From the NCBI GenBank assembly GCA_031292275.1, contig JARLHL010000022.1, forward strand, positions 1 through 64,000: a stretch of 64,000 bases of DNA, read 5' to 3'. The position numbers and the translations under genes are program-made. Source of the stretch: Desulfocapsaceae bacterium (GTDB lineage Bacteria > Desulfobacterota > Desulfobulbia > Desulfobulbales > Desulfocapsaceae). Shown here in pieces: positions 50,329 to 59,801 of the stretch (positions within the stretch are counted from its first letter, which is position 1; each line of letters opens with the position of its first letter). Below the pieces are notes generated by a model. The model had not been told where the DNA came from and did not search any database. It was given only the letters and a program-made list of their open reading frames with translations.

Positions 50329-52206
50329 ATGAAAACAGCGACCTATGAATTCAAAGCCGAAACCAAAAAACTGCTGGATATCGTTATCCATTCCCTCTAT
50401 ACCGAACGGGATGTCTTTATTCGGGAACTGATTTCCAATGCCGCTGATGCACTGGAAAAATTCAGACATCACAGCCTCACCGCCGAGGCGGGATTCGACT
50501 CGCACCTGCCTCTGGAAATTACCGTTGATCTCGATGAAAAAGAGCACAGCCTGACCATCACCGATACCGGTATCGGCATGACTCAGTCGGAACTTGAGGC
50601 CAATCTGGGGACAATCGCCCATTCAGGTTCCAATACCTTTCTCCTCGAACTGGCCGAGGCGGCGAAAAAGGATGTCAATCTCATCGGTCAATTCGGTGTA
50701 GGTTTCTACGCCGCCTTTATGGCCGCCTCGAAAGTCAGGGTGCAGAGTCGCTCCTGGGACGGCAGCGAGGGACACGAATGGGAATCGGACGGTTCGGGTT
50801 CCTTCACCATCAAGGAAGAGCCAGGCCTGCGCCGCGGAACCAAAATTATCGTGGATCTCAAGGAAGACGCCCATGATTATGCCGTCAAGTGGAAGGTGGA
50901 ATCAATTATCAAGCAATACTCGGCCTTCGTCTCCTTTCCCATCAAGCTGGCCGGAGAGACGGTCAATACAGTTCAGGCCATCTGGACCAGAAACAAGAGT
51001 GAGATCACCGAAAACGATTATACTGAATTTTATAAATTTGTCGGCAATGCCATTGATGAACCGCTCTATCGGCTGCACTTTTCAGCCGATGCCCCTTTAG
51101 CCATCAACGCGCTGCTCTTCGTACCCAGGGAAAACTTTGAGGTCATGGGCTTCGGACGGGTTGATCCGGGAGTCAACCTCTACTGCCAGAGGATTCTGAT
51201 TGATCAGCATTCAAAGAATATCCTTCCGGAATGGCTGCGTTTTCTGAAGGGCGTTGTCGACAGTGAGGACCTGCCGCTCAATATCTCCCGGCAGTCCCTG
51301 CAGGATAACTCTCTGGTGGCCAAGCTCCGTAAGGTGATCACCAAACGCCTTCTTAAGCATCTGGATGAGGAGGCGGCAAAGGATTCCGAGGCCTATCTGG
51401 GATTCTGGAAGACCTTCGGGATCTACCTGAAGGAGGGGGTCACCTCCGACTACGAGTTCCAGAAGGAGCTGGGCCGGCTGGTGCGGTTCGAGTCCTCCAA
51501 GTCCGAGGCGGGCAAGCCCATCGCGCTGGCCGATTATGTCCTGCGCATGCGTCCGGATCAGGAGCAGATCTACTATATCAACGGACCCAGCCGGGCGGCC
51601 ATCGAGGCTGGTCCGTATACCGAGATGTTTCGGAAGAACGATATCGAAATCCTGTACACCATGGAACCCATCGACGACTTTGTCCTCAGCCACCTGGGCG
51701 AATTTGACGGTAAGAAACTGGTTTCGGCGGATCGGGCCGATCTGGCCATTCCCAAGGGCAGCGAGCAGGAGGGCGAAGCGGCAGCCGATGGTGGCGGCAA
51801 GGATTCCATACTTGACAAGGATGCTAAAGAAGGCCTGATTGCCTGGCTGAAAACAGCCCTTTCCGGTAAGGTTGCGGATGTGGTCGAATCCAAACGTCTG
51901 GTTGACTCACCCGCCATGATCGTCAATCCCGACGGTTATATGACCTCGACTATGGAGAGGGTGCTTTCCGCCAGCAGGATGGAAAAGGGACTTGTCCATG
52001 AAGGCAGCAAAAAGAATCTGGAAATCAATCTGGCCAGTCCCCTGATCGTCCAGCTCTCCCAGCTGATCAAGACCGACGAGTCCTTTGCCAAAGAGGTGTC
52101 CGAACAGATTTTTGATAACGCAATGATTCAGGCGGGGCTGCTCGTCGACACCCTGGGGATGGTCGAGAGAAATTACAGGATCCTGAGCCGGGCAGTCAGA
52201 GAGTAG
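50329..52206 (+). CDS. htpG: Chaperone HtpG (Hsp90)
   Basis: 625 aa. GHKL ATPase motifs: ELISNAADALEKFRHH, TDTGIGM, GTIAHSGSNTFL and QFGVGFYAAF; the middle and C-terminal dimerisation regions follow (IDQHSKNILPEWLRFLKGVVDSEDLPLNISRQ split over residues 285-320). GAGGTGA precedes the ATG. Stand-alone, ending in a hairpin. Confidence 0.98.
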   Translation: MKTATYEFKAETKKLLDIVIHSLYTERDVFIRELISNAADALEKFRHHSLTAEAGFDSHLPLEITVDLDEKEHSLTITDTGIGMTQSELEANLGTIAHSGSNTFLLELAEAAKKDVNLIGQFGVGFYAAFMAASKVRVQSRSWDGSEGHEWESDGSGSFTIKEEPGLRRGTKIIVDLKEDAHDYAVKWKVESIIKQYSAFVSFPIKLAGETVNTVQAIWTRNKSEITENDYTEFYKFVGNAIDEPLYRLHFSADAPLAINALLFVPRENFEVMGFGRVDPGVNLYCQRILIDQHSKNILPEWLRFLKGVVDSEDLPLNISRQSLQDNSLVAKLRKVITKRLLKHLDEEAAKDSEAYLGFWKTFGIYLKEGVTSDYEFQKELGRLVRFESSKSEAGKPIALADYVLRMRPDQEQIYYINGPSRAAIEAGPYTEMFRKNDIEILYTMEPIDDFVLSHLGEFDGKKLVSADRADLAIPKGSEQEGEAAADGGGKDSILDKDAKEGLIAWLKTALSGKVADVVESKRLVDSPAMIVNPDGYMTSTMERVLSASRMEKGLVHEGSKKNLEINLASPLIVQLSQLIKTDESFAKEVSEQIFDNAMIQAGLLVDTLGMVERNYRILSRAVRE

Positions 52207-52245
52207 GGCCGTTTCTACCGTATGCAATTGCCCGGATCGGTTGCC

Positions 52246-52281
52246 GCGGCCGCAGATTTTTTCCTTCTTATCTGTGGCCGC
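52246..52281 (+). terminator. Hairpin after htpG
   Basis: GCGGCCGCAGA (52246-52256) pairs with TCTGTGGCCGC (52271-52281) with one G-U and a T-rich loop. No T-tract after the stem. Confidence 0.5.
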
Positions 52282-52392
52282 CTGGCGTTTCCTGGTCGTG
52301 ACTTTCATATAAAAGTTGAAAAATTGAGGGGCACAGGCTATAGAGCAGGTGTGTTATTTTGATTTTTTTGTTCATTTTACAGGGAGAAGGGT

Positions 52393-52782
52393 ATGCCCTC
52401 ATTGCGTCGCCTGAGCGGTATCATGCTGTTGGTCATATTCGTGCTTTCAGGATGTACCAGATATCCAGTCCGGCATCTGGCCTCTGATGCCAGTTTGATC
52501 GTCATCGGAAAGTCCAGCCGGAACGAAGTCCTGACCTATCTGGGGGAGCCGGACTCTGAACGCATGGTCTCTGCAGATACGGCCCAATGGGTCTATTTTG
52601 AAGAGGATAAGTCTATTTTGCAAATGGCTCCCCTTGTGGGCAAGACCTTCAGCCCCAGCGGATATAAAATGATTGTCATTACCTTTAAAGGTGATCTTGT
52701 TACCGACTGCCGCTACAGCTCATATGATAAGGATGAGTTCGACTGGAGTAAGGATTATCGATGGCAGGATAAAAAAGAGTAG
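52393..52782 (+). CDS. BamE/SmpA-like outer-membrane lipoprotein
   Basis: 129 aa. Lipoprotein signal with lipobox LSGC (MLLVIFVLSGCTRYP). The mature part IGKSSRNEVLTYLGEPDSERMVSADTAQWVYFEE follows the SmpA/OmlA pattern (G-x-s-R-x-E-V-l-x-x-L-G-x-P, then W-x-Y). Such proteins assist the Bam complex, though many paralogues have other roles. GGGAGAAGGGT precedes the ATG; pcm starts 3 bp after the stop. Confidence 0.8.
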   Translation: MPSLRRLSGIMLLVIFVLSGCTRYPVRHLASDASLIVIGKSSRNEVLTYLGEPDSERMVSADTAQWVYFEEDKSILQMAPLVGKTFSPSGYKMIVITFKGDLVTDCRYSSYDKDEFDWSKDYRWQDKKE

Positions 52783-52785
52783 AGC

Positions 52786-53433
52786 GTGACTGACGTCTAT
52801 GCAACAATCCGTGAGCGGATGATCAGGGAACAGCTGCTGCCGCGCGGTATTGATAACGAATATACCTTACAGGCCATGCGGGAGGTGCCGCGGCATCTCT
52901 TCGTCGATGACGCCATGCGGGGGAGGGCTTATGGCGATTATCCCCTCCCCATCGCCGCCGGACAGACCATCTCGCAGCCTTTCATCGTCGCCTATATGAC
53001 CCAGGCCCTGAATCTTACCGGTACTGAGAAGGTCCTGGAAATCGGGACTGGATCGGGCTACCAGGCCGCAGTCCTGTCCAGGATCTGTGAAAAGGTCTAT
53101 ACCGTTGAGCGGATACATTCCCTGCTCGCCTCGGCCCGCAGGATCTTTGATCAGCTTCGCTACTACAATATCGTTGCCAAGCTGGATGACGGCACGCTCG
53201 GCTGGCCGGAAAACGGGCCCTACGACGCCATTGTCGTCACCGCCGGCGGTCCCATAATTCCCGCACCCCTCATTGGCCAGCTGGCGGACGGCGGCAGGCT
53301 GATCATGCCCGTGGGCGACCAGGAGCTGCAGAGGCTGCAGCTTGTGACCAGAAGAGGCGGGGAGACCGGGATCGATTTTCTCGAGAGCGTCCGTTTCGTC
53401 AACCTTATCGGTGCCTTCGGCTGGGATAACTGA
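52786..53433 (+). CDS. pcm: Protein-L-isoaspartate O-methyltransferase
   Basis: 215 aa from GTG 52786. AdoMet site VLEIGTGSGYQAAVLSRI near residue 83, QTISQPFIVAYMTQAL before it (PCMT signature), and GRLIMPVGDQELQRLQLVTR after. Repairs isoaspartyl residues. GAGTAGAGC upstream; near-overlap with the preceding lipoprotein suggests cotranscription. Confidence 0.96.
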   Translation: MTDVYATIRERMIREQLLPRGIDNEYTLQAMREVPRHLFVDDAMRGRAYGDYPLPIAAGQTISQPFIVAYMTQALNLTGTEKVLEIGTGSGYQAAVLSRICEKVYTVERIHSLLASARRIFDQLRYYNIVAKLDDGTLGWPENGPYDAIVVTAGGPIIPAPLIGQLADGGRLIMPVGDQELQRLQLVTRRGGETGIDFLESVRFVNLIGAFGWDN

Positions 53434-53495
53434 CGGGCTCCGGCTGGCCATTCCTGCAATCGTTCCCGACTCCGCCCCTCCGCTTTTCCCATTTC

Positions 53496-56477
53496 TTAGG
53501 CGTCTGCCTCTGCCGGCGCGAATCCCCGACGCATGGTGTTCTCGCAGATGAGCCGCGGTTCCATGAACTGCAGCAGGTAATCCGGCCCCCCTGCCTTGGA
53601 GCCTATTCCAGACATTTTGAAACCGCCGAAGGGCTGCCGTTCCACCAGGGCGCCGGTACAGCCCCGGTTCAGGTAGAGGTTTCCCACATTGAAGGCCTTT
53701 CTGGCCTTCTCCAGATGACTGGGACTCCTTGAGAAGATCGCCCCGGTGAGTCCGAAGCGGGTGCTGTTGGCCCAGTCCAGGGCCTGGTTGATATCTCCCA
53801 CCTTCATTACCGCCAGTACCGGGCCGAAGATCTCCTCCTGGGCCAGACGGTGCTCAGGGGTGATGCCCTCCACAATGGTCAGCGGCACATAATATCCCTT
53901 ATCCGGCACTTCGCGGCAGAGCAGAATCCGTCCCTCTTCCTTCGCCAGTCTCACATATTCCATGATCCGGTCCCTGGCCTGTCCGTCGATGACCGGTCCC
54001 AGGAAATGGGCGGGGTCCTCGGCGGGTCCAATGGCCAGCGAGTCTGCAGCCTGGATCAGACGATCGATGAACCGGTCGTAGATAGGGGCGACGACAATGA
54101 CTCTGGAACAGGCCGAGCATTTCTGTCCCTGGAAAGCGAAGGCCGAGGCGATGACTTGTCGGACTGCTTCATCCAGATCGGCGTCATCGTCGATGATGAT
54201 TGCGTTCTTTCCGCCCATCTCGGCAATCACCCGTTTGATCTGGGGCTGACCGGGCCTGCAGGCAGCGGCCCGGTTGAGGATATGACAGCCTACCTCCATG
54301 GAGCCGGTGAAGGCTATGATGGCCACATCGGGATGCTCGACCAGCGTATCCCCGATCTCCTTCCCGCGCCCCGGCACGTAGTTGAAGACGCCGGCGGGCA
54401 GCCCTGCCTCCTCAAAGAGTCTTGCCAGGCCGTGGCCGACAACAGAGGACGGGCCGGCGGGCTTGAAGAGGACCGGGTTGCCGGCAGCCAGGGCCGCGGC
54501 GCTCATTCCGCAGCTGATGGCCAGCGGGAAGTTCCAGGGGGCGATAACCGCGGTGATTCCTCTGGGCCGGTAGAGCAGATGGTTTAATTCGCCCGGGGCC
54601 TGCCCCATCCGCTGAGGGGCGCTGAGACGCATGGCTTCCCGGCCGTAATATTCAAGAAAGTCGATGGCCTCGGCTACATCTGCCTGGGCCTGGGCCCATT
54701 GCTTCCCGACCTCTAAGACCTGCCAGGCTGCAAGAGTAAAGACCCTCTTGCGGGCCAGATCTGCGGCCCTGAAGAGAAAGCGGGCCCGCTCCGCTGCCGT
54801 GAAGGCGGCCCAGGCAGGCATTGCTGTCCGAGCCGCCTGGATGGCCAGATCGATCTCCCGGCCAGAGGCCTGGCAGACTTGACCGATGATCTCGTCGGGT
54901 GCCGCCGGATTGACCGAGGGGAGGAGGTCCTCGGTCCTGACGTCCTTGCCGCCGATACTGAGCGGATAGATGCGGCCCAGTTCCTGCCGGACCCGAGCGA
55001 TTGCCTGGCCGAAGGCCTGACGGACCTCTGTCCTGGAAAAATCAGCCACGGGTTCGTTCTGAAAGCGTTCAGGTCGGCTTTTTTCGTCTGCCGGGGCGGT
55101 CCCCTCCAGATAGGCCCGTTCCAGGGTTGTGAGCGGGTTTTCCATCAGCCGCTCCACCTCCGTTTCCTGGCCGAAGGACTGGCGGAGGAAGGATTCGTTG
55201 GCGGTGTTCTCGAGCAGCCTCCGGACCAGATAGGCCATGCCTGGCAGGAGATTGCCGTATGGGGCGTAGAGGCGGACTCGGCCGGCCACATGCAGCAGCC
55301 CTTTGCGCACCGGCTCGGCCATGCCGTAGAGGACCTGGAACTCATAGCGATCTTCCGGGACCCGCAGCTCCCGGGCCATTTCCATGACGGCGGAGATGGA
55401 GCGGATATTGTGTGAACCGCAGGCAAAGTAGCAGGTGTCGTGATTTTCCAGGATCAGGCGGGAATGCCGTTCAAAGGCTGCGTCGCTTTCGGCCTTGCAG
55501 GTATAGACCGGGATCTCCCAGCCGTTTTGCCTGGCTGTGACCGTCTCGTAGTCCCAGTAGGCCCCCTTGACCAGACGGAGGGCAATGGGAAGACTGTTTT
55601 CCCTGGACCACTGAAGCATGTCGTGCAGGTCGGCGTCGGTCGTGCGCAGGTATGACTGCAGAACAACGCCGAAATGCGGATAGTGCCTGAACTCCCTGCT
55701 TGCCCGCAGCCGCTTGTAGACCTCCAGGGTGATATCCTTGAAGTGGTGGTGCTCCATGTCGATATGGAGAAAGCCGCCCACCTCGATGACCTTGCGGTAG
55801 ATGACCGCCAGACGCTGTTCCACGCCCCCCACCGAGCCCTCGAAATCCACCGGATCGATCCGGGAGAAGAGGGCGGAGGGTTTGACGGAGACATTGATCT
55901 GAGGGGCATAACCCCAGTCCAGGCTGCCGCCCATCGCCGCCCACTTACCCCTGTTCTCCTGCAGGGCGGTCAGGAGTTGTAAATACATGTCCATGGAGGC
56001 CGCGGCCTCCTGCTCGCTGACCGTGGCCTCGCCCAGAATGTCGATCGTAAAGGCGAAGCCGTCCCGGCGCATTTGCTTGATGGTCTTCAGCGCCTCTTTA
56101 ATGTTCTCGCCGATGATGAACTGCCTGGCCATGGCCTCGAGATTGGACCTGATGGTCAAATGCAGGATCCCGCCGGTGAGTTTGCCTATGATCCCGGCTT
56201 TGCTGGCCCCCCATTTCATGGCCTTGGGGACATCCTGATCGTCGGTGGCGAAATACTCCTCAATATGGCGGGCCAGAGATTCCCGGGTGCTGAGATAGGG
56301 CAGCACATCGACAAAGCGGAAGAGCTGGACCTTGAAGCTCTCGCTGTTCATGGCCCACTCCATGACCCGGCCCATCCACCAGCCCTTGTTGAAGAGGGAC
56401 GGAGCTTCCCCCTTGATGCTTGCGAAAAAATCCTTGCCGCGGTTGATGATATTCCGTTCCAGGGAGGAATTTTCCAT
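53496..56477 (-). CDS. putA: Bifunctional proline dehydrogenase / P5C dehydrogenase (PutA without DNA-binding domain)
   Basis: 993 aa. PRODH barrel about residues 80-480: RLVKGAYWDYETVTARQNGW, CGSHNIRSI, FQVLYGMAEPVRKGL, RLYAPYGNLLPGMAYLVRRL. P5CDH about 510-980: WNFPLAIS, AFTGSMEVG, AEMGGKNA, and catalytic Cys in QGQKCSACSR. Oxidises proline to glutamate. Starts with ENSSLERNIINRGKDFF, so the N-terminal RHH domain of enteric PutA is missing. GAGGAGG precedes ATG 56477. Confidence 0.95.
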   Translation of the reverse strand: MENSSLERNIINRGKDFFASIKGEAPSLFNKGWWMGRVMEWAMNSESFKVQLFRFVDVLPYLSTRESLARHIEEYFATDDQDVPKAMKWGASKAGIIGKLTGGILHLTIRSNLEAMARQFIIGENIKEALKTIKQMRRDGFAFTIDILGEATVSEQEAAASMDMYLQLLTALQENRGKWAAMGGSLDWGYAPQINVSVKPSALFSRIDPVDFEGSVGGVEQRLAVIYRKVIEVGGFLHIDMEHHHFKDITLEVYKRLRASREFRHYPHFGVVLQSYLRTTDADLHDMLQWSRENSLPIALRLVKGAYWDYETVTARQNGWEIPVYTCKAESDAAFERHSRLILENHDTCYFACGSHNIRSISAVMEMARELRVPEDRYEFQVLYGMAEPVRKGLLHVAGRVRLYAPYGNLLPGMAYLVRRLLENTANESFLRQSFGQETEVERLMENPLTTLERAYLEGTAPADEKSRPERFQNEPVADFSRTEVRQAFGQAIARVRQELGRIYPLSIGGKDVRTEDLLPSVNPAAPDEIIGQVCQASGREIDLAIQAARTAMPAWAAFTAAERARFLFRAADLARKRVFTLAAWQVLEVGKQWAQAQADVAEAIDFLEYYGREAMRLSAPQRMGQAPGELNHLLYRPRGITAVIAPWNFPLAISCGMSAAALAAGNPVLFKPAGPSSVVGHGLARLFEEAGLPAGVFNYVPGRGKEIGDTLVEHPDVAIIAFTGSMEVGCHILNRAAACRPGQPQIKRVIAEMGGKNAIIIDDDADLDEAVRQVIASAFAFQGQKCSACSRVIVVAPIYDRFIDRLIQAADSLAIGPAEDPAHFLGPVIDGQARDRIMEYVRLAKEEGRILLCREVPDKGYYVPLTIVEGITPEHRLAQEEIFGPVLAVMKVGDINQALDWANSTRFGLTGAIFSRSPSHLEKARKAFNVGNLYLNRGCTGALVERQPFGGFKMSGIGSKAGGPDYLLQFMEPRLICENTMRRGFAPAEADA

Positions 56478-56711
56478 GCCATGCCTCCTCAGTTACCGAT
56501 TTTCTTACCAGATCCTGCACTGCTGTCGGAGGGGTCCGCCCGGGCATCCGGCGCTGTCTGTCCTGCTCCCCTGATTGCATTGTATGCACTGCAGAAGGGG
56601 CAGGTCAAATGAAAAGAGGGACAGATTTCCGGAATATATGCAGTCGGAAGAAAGAGATTGCGAAGGCGGTCTGGGGCGGAAAACCGATGGGAGGCTTGGA
56701 TACGCGCAGGT

Positions 56712-57458
56712 TTAGGGGATTCGGAGGAAGACTCGGTAGGTTCGGCGGATGCGCAGGAGTTCATAAGGGATCCGCGGCAGGTAGGAGAGCCTGACCTTGG
56801 ACTCGCCCACGTCCGTCCAGGCAGCGAGCGGCACCTCGTAGATGGCTTCATATGCCTGTCTGCGGCCGAGATTGCCGATAATCCTGGCAATGAGTTCCAG
56901 ATCGAAGAGCCAGGGGGAGATAAAGGGCTGCATGAAGATCCGGGCCGCCAGGTCCCGGTCGATGAGCTTGGCGCCGCACTGGGTGTCGTAGAAGGGCAGT
57001 TCCAGGATGGTGCTGGCGGCGGTGGCGATAAGCCTGCCGAAATAGTGACGCAGCCATTGCCGCCGAATGAAGGCCCCCATTCGACGCACCCTGGCTCCGC
57101 AGATGAACTGACGGGCAGGTGCCGCCTGGGCTGCAGCCAGCAGGTCGTGGATGGCCGCAAGCGGGGTGGCCAGATCGGCGTCCCAGTAGCCGACATACTC
57201 GGGGGCCGGATTGGCCAGCGCCTGCAGGATGCCTCTGCGGACCGCCTCTGCCTTGCCACCGTTGACCGGGATGTGCAGCAGGCCGATCCGGCTCTCGGCC
57301 TGCCTGGTCATTGCGGCGATCACCTCTTTAGTGGTGTCGGTGCTGCCGTCGTTGACAAAGAGAAAGTCGATGCCCGGGTTCTGCCTGATAAAGTCGACAA
57401 AGACCTCAGGAGCCAGGCGGTTTGCTTCGTTATAGCAGGGGACGACGATGGTCAGCAT
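56712..57458 (-). CDS. GT2 glycosyltransferase, dolichyl-phosphate glucosyltransferase (ALG5)-like
   Basis: About 248 aa. TIVVPCYNEANRLAPEVF, FVNDGSTDTT, VRRGI, and YWDADLATPL as the D-x-D motif, then DTQCGAKLIDRDLA. Matches ALG5-like enzymes that make polyprenyl-P-glucose, but lacks the membrane helices of the DPM group. The ATG at 57458 starts one base after the stop of the DUF711 gene, hence cotranslated with it. The C-terminal tail (YELLRIRRTYRVF) is basic. Confidence 0.87.
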   Translation of the reverse strand: MLTIVVPCYNEANRLAPEVFVDFIRQNPGIDFLFVNDGSTDTTKEVIAAMTRQAESRIGLLHIPVNGGKAEAVRRGILQALANPAPEYVGYWDADLATPLAAIHDLLAAAQAAPARQFICGARVRRMGAFIRRQWLRHYFGRLIATAASTILELPFYDTQCGAKLIDRDLAARIFMQPFISPWLFDLELIARIIGNLGRRQAYEAIYEVPLAAWTDVGESKVRLSYLPRIPYELLRIRRTYRVFLRIP

Positions 57459-57459
57459 A

Positions 57460-58839
57460 TCAGTTCTTGAAGCTGTGGATGGGCGCGGGCATCCTCCCTC
57501 CCCAGGCGATAAAGCGGCTGGATTTTCCGACATTGCGAACCGGCATGATGGGGCTGGCGCCGAAGAGACCGCCGAAGCTGACATGATCTCCCGCCTCTTT
57601 GCCCGGCACCGGAATCAGACGGGCGGCGGTAGTCTTGTTGTTGATCATCCCCAGGGCCATCTCGTCGGCGATGATGGCCGAGATGGTCTCGGCATCCACC
57701 GAGCCGGGGATCGCCACCATATCCAGTCCCACCGAGCAGACGCAGGTCATGGCTTCCAGCTTTTCCAGGCAGAGCTCGTCCCTGCCCACGGCCTCGGCCA
57801 GCAGTGCGTCCTCCATCACCGGGATGAAGGCGCCGCTGAGTCCCCCTACAGTCTTGCTGGCAAAGAGCCCGCCCTTCTTCACCGCATCATTAAGCATGGC
57901 CAAGATGGCGGTGGAACCGGGGGCGCCGATCGCATCGACCCCCAGGATCTGCAGGATCTCGCCCACCGAGTCGCCGATGGTGGGGGTGGGGGCCAGGGAG
58001 AGATCGACAACACCGAATTCGATCCCCAGGGCCTTGGAGACCTGGCGGCCCACCAGCTCACCGCAGCGGGTGACCCGGAAGGTGGTCTGTTTGATCTCTT
58101 CGGCCAGGTCGTCCAGGCGCAGATTCTCAGCTCCGGCGGTGGCGATGAGGCGCTCCAGGGCCCGGGCTATGACGCCGGGGCCCGAGACGCCGACATTGAG
58201 GACAGCCTCCGCCTCCTCGACACCGTGGATGGCGCCGGCCATGAAGGGGTTGTCGCCAGGCTGGTTGCAGAAGACGACGAATTTCGCCGCTCCGAAGCCG
58301 CCCTGGTCGCGGGTCATCTCCGCCAGTTCTTTCACCGTCCGGCCCACCATGTCCAGGGCGTCCATATTGATGCCCTTCTGGCTGCTGCCGATATTGATGG
58401 AGGCGCAGACCCTCTCGGTTGCCGCCAGGGCCTCCGGAATCGAGGCGATATACTCCCGGTCGGTCGTCGTCATGCCCTTTTCCACCTGGGCCGAAAAACC
58501 GCCCAAAATGTCGACCCCGACCTGGCCTGCGACCCGGTCCAGGCTGATGGCCAGCTGGACGAAGTCGCCCCGTTCAAAGCCCGCGCCGACCAGGGCGATG
58601 GGGGTGATTGAGATCCGCTTGTTGACGATGGGAATCCCCAGCCTCCTGCTGACCAGATCGCAGGTCGAAACAAATTCACCGGCCAGGCGGGCGATCTTCT
58701 GTTCGATCCGGCTGCAGGTCTCGTCGATATCCCGGCCCCGGCAGTCCAGGAGGCTGATTCCCATGGTGACGGTGCGGACATCAAGATTTTCCTTCTGAAT
58801 CATCTCGACGGTGGCGAGAATCTGGTCTGAGCGTAACAT
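57460..58839 (-). CDS. DUF711 / UPF0210 family protein (PFL-like)
   Basis: 459 aa. RTVTMGISLLDCRGRD, ISITPIALVGAG, GDNPFMAGAIHGVEEAEAVLNVGVSGPGVI and IPVPGKEAGDHVSFGG-like C-terminus are characteristic. Related in fold to glycyl-radical enzymes but with no known activity. AGAGGAAGAC precedes ATG 58839. UPF0210 genes are usually next to a UPF0237 ACT protein, as here (58998-59555). Repeat copy B separates the two. Confidence 0.93.
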   Translation of the reverse strand: MLRSDQILATVEMIQKENLDVRTVTMGISLLDCRGRDIDETCSRIEQKIARLAGEFVSTCDLVSRRLGIPIVNKRISITPIALVGAGFERGDFVQLAISLDRVAGQVGVDILGGFSAQVEKGMTTTDREYIASIPEALAATERVCASINIGSSQKGINMDALDMVGRTVKELAEMTRDQGGFGAAKFVVFCNQPGDNPFMAGAIHGVEEAEAVLNVGVSGPGVIARALERLIATAGAENLRLDDLAEEIKQTTFRVTRCGELVGRQVSKALGIEFGVVDLSLAPTPTIGDSVGEILQILGVDAIGAPGSTAILAMLNDAVKKGGLFASKTVGGLSGAFIPVMEDALLAEAVGRDELCLEKLEAMTCVCSVGLDMVAIPGSVDAETISAIIADEMALGMINNKTTAARLIPVPGKEAGDHVSFGGLFGASPIMPVRNVGKSSRFIAWGGRMPAPIHSFKN

Positions 58840-58862
58840 CGGCTGTCTTCCTCTGCGTGTTT

Positions 58863-58962
58863 ATATGAAAACGTGTGTGAGCGTGGTCTTGTCATGCTGC
58901 CGGAGAGTGACAAGCTTTCATATTTCGTTGTGGCCGGCCGGCACGGTCCCAGCCATGCTGGT
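58863..58962 (-). repeat. Interspersed intergenic repeat, copy B
   Basis: Minus strand: ACCAGCATGGCTGGGACCG, GCCGGCCGGCC, AACGAAATATGAAAGC, CTTGTCA...TGACAAG inner inverted repeat (58888-58914), GTTTTCATAT at the end. Outer arms ATATGAAAAC (58863-58872) and GCTTTCATAT (58914-58923) match with one difference. Located between the ACT and DUF711 genes, immediately before the DUF711 ribosome-binding site. Confidence 0.65.
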
Positions 58963-58997
58963 TCATGGTAGGGTCTGTCTTCCGGCCCGGAAAGCAC

Positions 58998-59555
58998 CTA
59001 CTTCATCGATATCTCGTTGGTTACCCTGAAGATGTCGTTATGCTGCAGCACGACCCGCAGCCCTGTCTTCTTTGCGTAGGCGTCCAGGTCGTCGCGGACC
59101 TCCTTGATGGAGGCAATGCTGCTGAGATCGAGCTGGAGGATCATCGTGTACTGATCGTCGGCAAGGGTGGTCGCCAGGTCCATTATATTGATATTGCGCT
59201 GGTAGCAGAAGGAGCTGATCCCGTAAACCAGGCCGTGTTGATTTTTGCCCTGGGCGGTCAGGATGTAGGTCTTTTCCGGCAGCTGGGCCTGCATCATCTC
59301 AATGGGCGTATCCATCACCTTGACGATCGCATCGAATTTGATATCCGATTTGGTGTGGGAAAGCTTGGCTATGACATCTTCGGGGGTGATGGTGTTCTTG
59401 AAGGTGGCAATCAGGATCATAGTCAGATAGCCGCATAATACCGACTGGTTAAGGTCGGCAAGGTCTCCATCGAGTTCAAAGATTGCCCCCGTCACGTCGG
59501 CGATGATGCCGGGCCTGTCCTTGGACATGACGGATATGATCATTTGCCTTTCCAT
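58998..59555 (-). CDS. ACT-domain protein (UPF0237/GcvR-like)
   Basis: About 185 aa with two ACT repeats: MIISVMSKDRPGIIADVTGAI (residues 5-75) and TAQGKNQHGLVYGISSFCYQRNINI (about 95-175). ACT pairs bind amino acids. I chose ATG 59555 (MERQMIIS) with AGGAG 9 bp upstream; the frame is open to 59732 but the extra is low-complexity basic. Partner of the DUF711 gene; the pairing is conserved in many bacteria, of unknown function. Confidence 0.9.
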   Translation of the reverse strand: MERQMIISVMSKDRPGIIADVTGAIFELDGDLADLNQSVLCGYLTMILIATFKNTITPEDVIAKLSHTKSDIKFDAIVKVMDTPIEMMQAQLPEKTYILTAQGKNQHGLVYGISSFCYQRNINIMDLATTLADDQYTMILQLDLSSIASIKEVRDDLDAYAKKTGLRVVLQHNDIFRVTNEISMK

Positions 59556-59801
59556 TATCGTTCTGCTCCTGCCTGGGCGCTTGTGAGGGCGGTTGATACA
59601 TTTCAAGAATAGAGGGGAGAAAAAAGAAATTCCAGGTCGCTCTCTCCTTTCTCGTCCTTCTTCGTCCCTGGCTTTGAGGGACGACCTCTGCGGCCGTTTA
59701 CGTTGTGGCCGGAAACGAAAAACTGCCATCATACCTGTGCCGCCCGGCTCTTGTAAAGAGGGATTATTGGGCGGGGACGAAGGCCCTCATCGCCGCCTGA
59801 T

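Noticed and set aside
52300-52330. Possible fourth copy of the intergenic repeat after htpG (CTTTCATATAAAAG)
   Set aside because: Only the terminal TTTCATATAAA resembles the repeat; the rest does not align.
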